Assembly: GCF_963576615.1 (NCBI RefSeq)
Contig: NC_088708.1
Span: forward strand, 8,866,001 to 8,930,000
Reading direction: 5' to 3'
DNA length: 64,000 nucleotides
Source: Watersipora subatra
Taxonomy: Eukaryota; Bryozoa; Gymnolaemata; Cheilostomatida; Watersiporidae
Shown: positions 1 through 12,800 of the stretch, piece by piece
Layout of the letters: every line of letters begins with the position of its first letter
Position numbering within the stretch: position 1 is the first letter of the stretch
The notes under the pieces: model-generated
Seen by the model: only the letters and a program-made list of their open reading frames with translations
Told to the model about the DNA's origin: nothing
The model's database searches: none
Translations under genes and position numbers: made by a program

Positions 1-1957
1 AATATTCATTTTCAAGTTGGAAATTCCCAAACAAAAATTTTAAATTGCTTCGTGATTTTAGGCTAATTTTATAGAGAAATCTTCGGAAAACACTGTCAAT
101 ACCACAAAAGTCCTAAAGATCGTTGGTTATGTTGTCAACGAATAATAAAATTAAGTTACTACGCCATTGCTGGGAAAGTCGCAAAAATGCGTCTACAGCA
201 GTCGACCATAGACTACGCATAAATGCGTCTACGGCAGTGAAAGGGTTAATAGAGACATCAGCTAAGACAAAAGTGTAAATATTATATGAATTCTTTCAAG
301 CTAGGAAAGTACTAGATAGACAAAGAGTGTATTGATAGGTGATTCAATTTCTTTAGAGGAATATCCCTAAAGGAATGTCCCTAGAGGAATGTCCCTAGAG
401 GAATGTCCCTAGAGGAATGTCCCTAGAGGAATTTCCCTAGAGGATTGTCCCTAGAGGAATGTCCCTAAAGGAATGTCCCTAGAGAAATGTCTCTAGAGGA
501 ATGTCTCTAATGGAATTTCCCTAGAGGAATGTCCCTAGAGAAATTTTCCTAAAGGAATCTTCTTGGAGGAATGTCCTTAGAGGAATGTCCTTAAAGGAAT
601 GTCCCTAAAGGAATGGCCCTAAAGGAATGTCCCTAATGAAATGTCCCTAAAGGAATGTCCCTAGAGGAATTTCCCTAAAGGAATGTCCTTAGAGGAATTC
701 CCTAGCGGAATGTCTCTAGTAGCAAAGATCTTAAAATGACGTCAGTGAAACGGTGGTGCCAGTAGACAATGTGTTTCGCCTACTTCAACTTGCAGGTTTT
801 ATTATAAACTAAATGATACGGAAGGAAGTTGTGTCATCTTTTCAACTTATACTATTGAACTGTTTTTTGTGGAGGTGCAGCGGATGCTGCTGAAACATCT
901 CGACTCACATGTATGACAAACTAACAGCAGCAGACAATGATAGGTTTCAAGTAACCGGTACCTACTTATCTTTGTCTTGGATGAATGTGCTAGACGTTTT
1001 CATAAGCTCCTTCCGCCTTTCAGCTGACACTTTTTCCACAATTAACACCTGAAATGACAGCTACTAGTATCAAAATGAGTTGAGCAAATAAATCAGATGC
1101 TACGCATGGGCTTATCGGAGTTAGCAAATTTGGAATTCAGTAGCAGGTAGACTATCTTTAGCAAGGGCATATTATCTTTGGTAGGGGTTATACTATCTTT
1201 AGCAAGGGCATATTATCTTTAGTAGGTGGTATACTATCTTTGGTAGGTGGTATACTATCTTTGGCAGGGGCACATTATCTTTGGTAGGGGTATACTATAT
1301 ATGATAGGGAGTATACTACATGTATTTTTGGTAGGGAGTTGTACTATCTTTGGTAGGGAGTTGTACTATCTTTGGTAGAGGGTGTACTATCTTTGGTAGG
1401 GAGTTGTACTATCTTTGGTAGGGAGTTGAACTATCTTTGGTAGGGAGTTGAACTATCTTTGGTAGGGGGTGTACTATCTTGAGCATCCTACTTACATCGT
1501 CATCTGAGGGTCGAGGCCAGATGTTCTCTATTCTGTGTAGGAGTATCTCATGTAGAGCTGTGTTAGGAACATCACCATTCTCTGCAAAAATAACCTACCA
1601 CGATGCTTGCAAGTATCAACAAGTTCTGCTGATACTAGGGTAGGGGACGATTAACTGATATAGATATCTAGTGCTGAAGATTGTATAACGCTTATATATG
1701 ACCAAAAGACAGCAGGCCAGATGCATAGACCAAGTACTAGCAACAACTGCCTTGTCATGCATACTGGAAATGGGTTAACCGGTTTACTGTTGATTGCGGT
1801 CAGCTAATCATCTCAAGGGGTGCATATGGGATGTTTATCACAAGCTCGATTGCGTTGCAGGAACTTAGGTTAAGAACCCAAGATCGGCATCGGGAGGTCA
1901 CGCCTAAGGTATTTAGACCTACTGGAGCCTGACAATGGCACAGATTTGGACGCTCTA

Positions 1958-2034
<77 letters not shown>

Positions 2035-5000
2035 GGCGTATTGAGAAGCCTTTTTCTGTGATTAAGTGGTGATTGTGGTGAGTGTTAAGACAACACTTAA
2101 TATATAAAATATACTATAAGGAGAGCTGTTAACAATAATATTCACCTTTCGTTCACCTTATCAATCTTTAAATTAAGAAAACTAAAACTACTCCACTACT
2201 GTAATAAAGCTATCTTATGGGGGGTTATCTTACCATCAGCTGTTAACAATTGAATGGGTAGAAAAATCCATGAGTTGTATGATTCACCAAACAATAAATT
2301 GCATTGCATAAATGCATTCTTAACGTCTCCGTAAGTCAAAATGTAACAATAGTCAATGTTTCTAGCTTATTGAATGGTGTTAGTGTTACTCCTCCATATT
2401 CAGATTCCGTGCTACGAGATTCTGGTATTTTATATCACCAGCACAGCTGTATAATCTTAGATGTTACTAAACTTCATTTATAGAATAAGTTTAACTCTGG
2501 CAATTGTATAAAATAATCTGTAAGAGAACAAGGGTGAGATTTCCCATTGTGCCCTTTTATGGTGATACTCTGGAGATCAGGGTAATCTAACTCTCCTCTA
2601 TTTGTCTACAATAAATCTTGATATGCCATACGGAATTGATATTCTCTAAACTCTTTCTTGAAAACTTTAATTTTAAAAATGCTTGTGCTGCGAGTAACAT
2701 GGCGCTGTTTGGGTTACAGTTGTTGATCTTTTGAGTTAATGGTACTGTATCTATATATACAAATCTCAACATTTGTGTCTGTGAATCAGTGTGTCCAGTT
2801 ATAGCTACTAAATTCTTGGAATGAAAAGCTCGTTATGTGTGTGATTTGAACTCGCGAAGATTGCAATCGCAAGTTTTTAACCACCCATTTAACCACTAAG
2901 CTACACACGTCCTTGGTAGCTCCTTAGAACCCTATCGCTGTTATCATATACCGTACAACCTTTTATCGATTGCACATGCTAAATGACGTATTAATTAATA
3001 CGTTGCACCCACATGTTACGATGCTCCTGTTATAAAATACTTTTTGCTCAACTCTATGAAAGACGATGCATTTTCGTCATCGCCATACTAGGGCGAATTT
3101 ATTTTCTGCCATTCAATATCAACAACAATTTTTCTCGAAATTAAGATTTGGCGATTGTATCTCAGTTTAGCGTCCTCCGTTATGGTAAAAATGGGTTCGC
3201 AAACAGATAGGTAATAAATTTTAATTCAATGTTTGAAGTTTACTGAAATACATACTAAAACTTCCTTCAAGCGTGTGTTTAGTCAGTTAAATTCGTTCAA
3301 GTTAGATTCAGCGTTTATGTTATAGGTTTGTCTCGAAGGTAAGAACTCTGCACGTAGTACACTGTAATCTTACATTTTTTGCAGTTCATAACCACAAAAT
3401 GGACTCAAGTTATTTAGAACACGGGTACTACATAAACATGGTTACTACTTGAACAAGGGTACTACTTGAATACAGGTACTACTTGAACACAGGTACTACT
3501 TGAACACGGGTACTACTTGAACACGGGTACTACTTGAACACGGGTACTACTTGAACAATAGTACTACTTGAACAAGAGTACTACTTGAACACGGGTACTA
3601 CTTGAACACGGGTACTACTTGAACACGGGTACTATTTGAACACGGGTACTACTTGAACACAGGTACTACTTGAACACGGATACTACTTGAACACGGATAC
3701 TACTTGAACACGGGTACTACTTGAACACGAGTACTACTTGAACACGGATACTACTTGAACACGGATACTACTTGAACACGGGTACTACTTGAACACGGAT
3801 ACTACTTGAATACGGGTACTACATGAACAAGGGTACTACTTGAACACGGGTACTACTTGAACACGAGTACTACTTGAACACGGATACTACTTGAACACGG
3901 GTACTACTTGAACACGAGTACTACTTGAACACGGGTACTACTTGAACACGGGTACTACTTGAACACGGGTACTACTTGAACACGGATACTACTTGAACAC
4001 GGGTACTACTTGAACACGGGTACTATTTGAACACGGGTACTACTTGAACACGGATACTACGTGAACACGGGTACTACTTGAACACGGGTACTACTTGAAC
4101 ACGGGTACTACTTGAACACGGGTACTACTTGAACACGGGTACTACTTGAACACGAGTACTACTTGAACACGGGTACTAATTGAACACGGGTACTACTTGA
4201 ACACGGATACTACTTGAACACGGGTACTACTTGAACACGGGTACTACATGAACAAGGGTACTACTTGAACACGGGTACTACTTGAACACGAGTACTACTT
4301 GAACACGGATACTACTTGAACACGGGTACTACTTGAACACGAGTACTACTTGAACACAGGTACTACATGAACATGGGTACTACTTGAACACGGGTACTAC
4401 TTGAACACGGGTACTATTTGAACACGGGTACTACTTGAACACGGGTACTACTTGAACACGGGTACTATTTGAACACGGGTACTACTTGAACACGGATACT
4501 ACTTAAACACGGGTACTACTTGAACACGAGTACTACTTGAACACGGGTACTACTTGAACACGGGTACTACTTGAACACGGATACTACTTGAACACAGGTA
4601 CTACTTGAACACGGGTACTACTTGAACACAGGTACTACTTGAACACGGGTACTACTTGAACACGGGTACTATTTGAACACAGGTACTACTTGAACACGGG
4701 TACTACTTGAACACAGGTACTACATGAACAAGGGTACTACTTGAACACGGGTACTACTTGAACACGAGTACTACTTGAACACAGGTACTACTTGAACACG
4801 GGTACTACTTGAACACGAGTACTACTTGAACACAGGTACTACTTGAACACGGGTACTACTTGAACACGAGTACTACTTGAACACGGGTACTGCTTGAACA
4901 CGGCTTCATTGTACTACTTGCTGTCAAGTCCTATTTGGATTTTGGTTGACAAACAACAACCAGAGAGATCACGCCATTCAAATATTTTACGGTTTCAAGT

Positions 5001-6804
5001 TTTAGAGTAGCTGTTTTTGATAAATTAAAATTTGACAAAAAAAAATTTCTCTCCTAGAAAAATCATGCATTAAACCAGATGAGAAATGACAGAAACAATT
5101 ATGATACTTATTTGCCTTGCTCTTCAATATGACGTTCAGATTTCCTTCCCGCTACCTCCTCTTTTGCTTTCACAAACTCACAGCTGTTTCTCTATCAACC
5201 AACCGCAATACTAACTTTTTAGCGAGCACGAGGAACACAGAGACAGAGACAGTGAAAAGCAGACACAACCTGAGGTTTTATCCAGAGTGAATATATCGCC
5301 GTCTCTGGCTTGTACAAGCCACCTCGTGAGCCGAACACTGTAGCCCCTCAATATGTTCTTTTGCGTGTCAGTGAGCTCCTGGCGACCGCTAGTATGTCTC
5401 GTCCAGTAGTTCTCCATGCGTACTTTTTGACTCTGGTTTACGAATGGGATTCCCTCGTACAACATCTACAATTATAGAACAATATTATGAAATTCTCGTG
5501 ATGCCTCTGCTGTTGCTAACAGAGACAGCTGCCAACAAGTGTTAGATTGCATGTAAGCATACATTAGATATGTGTATTCCAGCTATGTTAAATTGCATTA
5601 TACTACTGTATGAACTCATACCAGCAGAGGTGTCATTATTAAACATATTCAATGATACATATTATTGTTCACAATTTAGAACAACATTTCTGACTCCTTC
5701 GCCTGCTCAAATCTATCCTATGGAGCCTTTTTAAACACTGTTGAACCACAGCATCTATGTGAAGCTTTTTCCATAATCTGATAACCAATATTAACTATCA
5801 GTAACCCCCAGTAGTTACTATAGATCGCGAGACATAACCTTCTACAAAAAAGATGAGATGTGAATAGTATCTGGGTCAATGCAGGTGTCAAGAAATGACG
5901 ACAATTTTTGGCAAGTACACCAGTATAAGGCTACCTTGTTAAAATCGAATCCATACTGAGTGAGGAACTGGATAGATGAGGCCTGAAATAAAGATAAAGA
6001 ATCTCGGAAACATGTTTAGAAAGCACAAAGTTTAACCAAACTCATGACAAAATTTTTTATCACATCAGGTGGCTTGTAAAAGAAAGCAAGAATATGAAGC
6101 CTATACGAAGTCTGTACGAAGTCTGTACGAAGTCTATACGAAGTCTGTACGGAGTCAATATGAAGTCTATACGAAGTCTGTACGAAATCTATATGAAGTC
6201 TATACGCAGACTATATGAAGTCTATATGCAGTCTATAAGCAGTCTATAAGCAGTCTATATGAAGTCTACTTGAAGTCTATATGAAGTCTATATGCAGTCT
6301 ATATGCAGTCTATATAAAGTCTATATGAAGTTTATCAAGTCTGTACTCATATCTAGCAAGTTAAAAAAATAAAATGATGTAAAAGTATACAAAAATGCAA
6401 AACGAATAAATTTATAATTATTTTTGTAAACAAACCTGCATAGAGATGCACGAATCCATTCCTGCATGGGCCTCTGGAAACAAGTAACAGTTGAATATGT
6501 ACGCATCATACCTACATGTACAACAAAAGTTAGTTTCACATGTATATACTGTACCTGCCACATAAGGCTAATATCACTAAATGGATCGTTTACTCCAGCG
6601 CTATTTTGCGACGATAAACAAAGAGATATCACAGACAAACATACCGCATAGATGTCTAAAAATGTCTAGTTATTCTGTTTATTGCACATAAACAGCAAAA
6701 ATAAATGGTAATTAATTTAAGTGAAACAAGGTATACACAAGAAATGATCTATTCCTTATTAAACCATGGCTTTTATATACATATATACATGTATATATAT
6801 ATAT

Positions 6805-6836
<32 letters not shown>

Positions 6837-9800
6837 ATTTTTTTTATCTGCTATCTGGCTAAGCAGATGGAATGCCTAATAGAACAAGGTGACCATCCAG
6901 AATGGCTGACCAAAGGACGAACTGTACTTCTGATAAAAGATCCAAAGCAGGGGCCGATTCCCAAAAACTATCGACCGAAAACGTGCTTGCCCACCACCTG
7001 GAAACTGCTCTCAGGAATAGTTGCAGACAAACTGGAAAAGCACATGAGTCACTATATGACCAGTGCTCAGAAAGGAATTGGACGCAACACCCGAAGAGCC
7101 AAACATTAGTTACTGGTGGATCGGACGGTCTGTCAAGACAGCAGGAGAAGGCAAACCAATCTTGCCATGGCTTGGATTGACTACAAAAAGGCCTATGACT
7201 CAATTCTCCATAGTTGGATACTTGAGTGCCTCAGTATGTACAATGTTCACCCTGCTCTTGTAGCATTCATCAAGATGTCAATGACCAAATGGAAGACGGA
7301 ACTGGAGGCTAATGGCAAAAAGCTGGCTGGTGTAAAAATTAAGCAAGGCATCTATCAAGGTGACTCCTTATCACCGCTGCTCTTCTGCATATGCCTAAAC
7401 CCTCTAAGCAATATGCTGGAGAAGACACAATATGGGTACCAGTTTAAGAGTGGCACCAAGATAAACCATCTCTTCTACATGGATGACATCAAGCTGTACG
7501 CTAACAAAGAAAGAAACATTGATTCGCTAATACACCTCACTCAGGTATACAGCAAGGACATCGGAATGACCTTCGGTATTGAGAAATGCGGAAGGCTAAT
7601 TCTTAAGAACGACCATTCTATGCTCACAGATGGCCTAAGAATGCCAAATGGTACCATCAAAGATATAGAAGAAGGGTACAAGTACTTGGGAATTATGCAA
7701 AGCAACATCAACCATGAAGCCGAGGTACGTCACAAAGCCATAACTGAATACAAGAAACGCCTTCGGCAAGTCCTACGGAGCCAGCTCAATGCCAAGAACC
7801 AAGTCATGGCAATAAATACCTACGCACTGCCAGTAATAAGATATCCAGCAGGCATAATAAAGTGGACTGAGGAAGCCATCAAGAAAACAGATATAGCAAC
7901 TCATAAACTGCTGACCATGCATGGAGCACTCCACCCAAAATCTGATACTACTAGATTGTATCTTGATAGAAAAGATGGCAGTAGGGGACTCAAAAGTGTA
8001 CAGCAGACAGTGAAAGAGGAAGAGCAAAGCATCAAAGCATATGCAGCCTCAATGGCCACTTCAGATAAGTTGCTAGCTGAATTTCAATCGGCTCCTCTTA
8101 AGGCCCGTTTCCACTATCGCTCAAATCGACGCTTAGCGATTAGCAATGGCCTGTGAATACGTCATCATCAATGATTAGGTGTTCACACTACGAGCGATCA
8201 ACTGTGGCTGATCGCTACCAACAACCAATAGAAATTACGAACAAGCATTCCTGATATCACGAGTCCTTTTGTTATCTTTACGCAGATCTTCACAGAATCA
8301 CGAAAGCAGCATGTTTTGGGAACTAGTTCAACTTGAGCTCACAGCATTGATGTTGTGCTATGATCAGCATTAGCTTAATAAACGAGCTAGCAAAGAATGT
8401 ATTGGGAAATTCCGTTAATAAATCGTAGGAAAACGAAAAAAAAGATTGTACTACAAGTTATTGCCAGAGTTGAGAGGAGGTACCAATCCAGCCTACTGCC
8501 ATCATCAATATTTTTGCATGACAAGAAACACGTTTGATTATATTCTTAGCAAGATCAAGCATAGGTGAGTTTATAACGTTCTTGACTACGAATCGCCTAA
8601 GTACGCAATATTCTTTATAGAAATGAGTGTTAAGTAGAATTTATGTTTAAAATTTTGTTATAGAATAGAAAAGCAGGATACTCATCTGCGAGAATCTATT
8701 CCCGCTGATATGGGACAGGCAGTGACATTGCACTACTTGGCAGAAGGCTGCTCATTTAACTCGATCAAGTAGCATTGGAGAATCAGCAAATCCACCATAA
8801 GCATGTTCATCCATGAAACCTGCAATGCCCTGTGGGATGTCCTAATGCCACTATACTTAAAACCTCCTCAAACACTAGATGATTGGAAAGGAATAGCCAA
8901 AGGGTGAGTAGGCGGCAAGAATTAATGTTCAACTTAAAATTATTATTAGAAAAGTATAGCTAAAGTTATATTAAAAAAGTATAACTGAGAGGGTTGATTT
9001 GTTTTTATTTCAGGTTTGAAGAACATTGGAACTTTCCCCACTGCCTGGGAGCCATTGATGGCAAATACATCAGAATACAATGTCCACCAGCAGCTGGCTC
9101 AGAATACTACAATTATAAAGGTTTTCACTCTCTCAATTTAATGGCAGCATGTGACGCTAATTTAAAATTTACACTCATTGATGTAGGACAGGCTGGACGG
9201 TGGAGCGATGCTGGTGTGTTCGAAACGTGTTCCTTTGGGACTGCTCTTATGAATGGCAAGTATATAAAAAACGGTACGATAGAAAATGTGAAGATGATGT
9301 ATTATATTACATAGATGGTGATGTGCAGTAATGTTCAATTGGCAGCCTCAAATACATGTTTGCTAATATAATTAATGTAACGTAATTGTTCAATATTTGT
9401 GTCAATGCGCAGGTACCATGACAATACCTGGAGACGAACACATCCAAGGATACCCAAATGCACTGTCATATTGCTTTGTTGGTGACGAAGCTTTTCCATT
9501 GAAAACATGGCTTATGAGACCATTCCCTGGACGCGCAATTACTAATCAACAACGTGTTTACAATTACAGACTCTCTCGAGCTCGGCGAACAATTGAAAAT
9601 GCTTTCGGTAAGCTAGTTTTTATCACTTAAAGTTTTTGTTGGGTTTTTGGAAAAAATAAGTTATTAACTTAAAATAACATGATTTCACAAGGTATGCTGT
9701 AATTTTTCAGGTGTACTAAGTTCTAGATGGCGTGTTCTTCAGCGAACAATGATAGGACACCCAGAGAGAGTATCTACCATCGTGCGTGCTCTGTGCGTGC

Positions 9801-12800
9801 TGCACAATCTGCTGCAGTGTCGTGAACCAGCACATTATATGCCAGCAAGATACACCGACACAGATGATGAGCAAAGCTTGTGGAGAAATTCTGGAACAGC
9901 TTTAGATAAGGTTAGACAACATGCACCTAGGAATTCAGCAACTTATGCAATCGATATGAGGAACTCTTTTATGCAGTACTTCTATTGCAACAGCGGCAGG
10001 TTTGATTATCAAGAGCATCATGTTTTACACCGTACAAATTAAACAGTTAATATTTTATATCTTCTAAAATTGCATTTTTATTATATAGTGGACTGCTTGA
10101 ATAAATAAGCGTGTTCATAAATACTGATGGGACATTCAGAGTTACTTGATGCCAACTACACATGCACATTTGCTCTTATTAAAAAATCCTTTTAAATAAT
10201 CGATGCAGTATTTTCTTGACTTTCAAATATATAAAATTTACTGCTTTCAAAATAGTAGTTCCGGAACTATGAAGTGCAACATGCGTAAATGGTGGGACAT
10301 TTGTGGTGTCCCATCATTTGTGCATGTTGCCTTTCATAGCTTCGGAACTACTATTTTGAAAGCAGTAAATTTTATATTATTTAAAAGCCAAAAAAATACT
10401 GCATCGATTAATTCAAAGAATTCTTTAATAAGAGCAAATGTGCATGTGTAGTTGGCATCAAATAACTCTAATTGTCCCATCATTATTGCCTAAATATAAA
10501 TGTATATAAAATAATCTAATTAGAGTTGAGCATATCTAAATATGACGCTGGAGGTGCTTCATCATCTCTTTCGTCAACTCATTCATCAACTCCTTCATTT
10601 GCGATAACTTCCATGATTTTTATTTTTGTTCTGAGTGCTTTTGATGGTGTCATTTTTCTGATGCATCCTGCAACCTCCATTCCGAAGTGATAATTTATGT
10701 CTTTTTCTTGTTCTTCTCATGCAATCCTTTCTTGGACTCTCTTAGAAATTGCTTGGAATTGCAATCTGTAAAATCGGACAGTGTTGTGCATGTGAGTTCG
10801 ACTACAAGAATCCCATAAATTATGCATACTTGCCAACTTTTAGTGTTTTACGTATGCTTACTGGAATGGATCTTCGGTATTTTCTGCAGTCCTCCTTCTT
10901 TTAGTCGGTGGCATATCACGCATCATTGGTGTTTGTGACGTTGAAGGTGCAGGTGAGGCAGCAGGAGAGCTGCTTAAGGAGGCTGAGGTGGAACGGCACT
11001 CAACGCTCTCTATTTATTATAGCTGCTTCAGAGCAGGGGGCCTCTATTGCATGTGACATTATTGCTTGGTAGTTACTCTGTGTCCTATAATCAAGTTGAA
11101 AAACAATTAAAATACAAACAATGACCACAATTTTATAAACCGAAACTTATAAAAAATTAATGATATATATTAACTTACAATCTTTTTTTGTTGTAATCCT
11201 GTAACCATTGAAGGTGCTACCATAGTGGCCATGTTACTAATGGTGCTCACCCGCTACCACTCTTTTTGGCGTTTCCTTCTTTCCGCACGTACGAGGAAAA
11301 CGTATCTCTTATATCTTTCCGACGCTTTTGGATACGGATACCTGCAAAATATTAACAGTATGAATAATAGTAAGTATCGGGGTATCATAAAAAATCTTAC
11401 AAAACTGCTTTATATGCTTTGTGCAACAACCCAAACTCAAAATAAAATATTTATTGATTTTATATATTATCTGGTGAAAGCAATACTCGCAGATAATACT
11501 TGTATACTAACCATCTTCAGGTTTGCCGAGCTGCTGGCTCATCTGTGCAGCTATCTGATTAAAAGCATTGGTTTTCATGCTTTTGGATTTTTTATAAGAA
11601 GGTGAAGTGAAGTCATATAAACATGGGTAATCTTTAACAAAGCTGATTATTAATTCGTCGCGCGCATACTTATTCGCCATGCCTGCAAAATGACATTGAC
11701 CTTGACAATTGTTGAAATTGTATTCGATGTCATCCACAAACAGCCAATCAATATGCAGATAGTTGCGATCATCGGTGTCAAAGTTCAACGTGTTGAAAGT
11801 CCATCGCATCTTCGCTAGCAGCGATTGCGTTGACCGCTCATCGCAAAATGACGTCATCGCATCCCACCGCCCATCGCTCAACGTCGATTTGAGCAATAGT
11901 GTGAACGGGCCTTTAAGGCCCGTTCACACTAACGCTCAAATCGACGTAGAACGATGGGCAGTGGGATGCGATGACGTCATTTTGCGATGAGCGGTCAATA
12001 GACTCCATTACAATAGAGCTTTGCCCTGATGATGAGGAAATTGACTGGCACACGAAACCTCTTCATGGTGCGTACCACCGACAAATATCTAAAGTTGGCG
12101 ATCTTCACCAGACATACGTATATGTAGCTGAACAAAGGAAACCTAACGGCCAATACAGAGTCGCTAATCATGGCAGCCCAGGAGCAAGTGCTCCCAACAA
12201 GGCAACTCCGAACAAAAATCTATCACACTAGAGACGATCCTAGATGCAGACTGTGCAAAGATGCACCTGAGACCATTCAACACATCATCAGTGGATGCAA
12301 GAAGCTAGCAGGAAACGCATACACTGAGCGGCATAATCATGTCGCAGGTGTTGTGTATAGAAGTCTATGTGATGAGTATGGCCTTAATAAACCACAACAC
12401 TGGTGGGAAGCTCCTGGTAAGGTCAATGAAAATGACCGCGCTAAGATCCTCTGGGACTTTTACATCCGGACTGACAAGCATGTCCTAGCAAACCAACCAG
12501 ATATGGTGGTGGTGGACAAGGAGAACAAGAGAGCTACTATAATAGATATAGCAGTACCCAGTGACTACAATATAGCCAGCAAAGAAAAAGAAAAGGTAGA
12601 GAAATATCTCCCTCTTGGAGAAGAGATTGAAAAATGCTGAGATGTACGAACAACTGTAATCCCAGTAGTCATTGGGGCACTGGGCGCAATAAACCCGGCG
12701 CATAAAATGTGGCTTGCCCAAATACCAACAGCAATCAACTCAGGTGAGTTGCAGAAAAGTGCGCTATTGGGAACAGCTAAGATCTTGAGGCGAGTGCTCA

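Larger units (their letters stand above)
8101..11912 (+). mobile_element. PIF/Harbinger transposon with TTA target duplication
   Basis: A 3812-bp element inserted into the retrotransposon. Imperfect terminal inverted repeats of about 31 bp (AGGCCCGTTTCCACTATCGC at the left; its mate AGGCCCGTTCACACTATTGC read inward from 11912) are flanked by TTA at 8098-8100 and 11913-11915, the usual 3-bp Harbinger target duplication. It carries the two standard genes in convergent orientation: a DDE transposase on plus and a MADF protein on minus. The transposase has at least one nonsense codon and the MADF gene's 3' part is eroded, so this copy is probably inactive. Confidence 0.93.

Noticed and set aside
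2838-2912. Functional tRNA gene
   Set aside because: Internal promoter boxes are present, but acceptor and anticodon stems do not pair acceptably; called a SINE head instead. The same holds for 33806-33882 and 49505-49592.
3415-4905. CRISPR-like direct repeat array
   Set aside because: Repeats are contiguous 17-bp units without unique spacers, in a clearly eukaryotic intron; it is a minisatellite. The same applies to the 38-bp array at 59030-60108.
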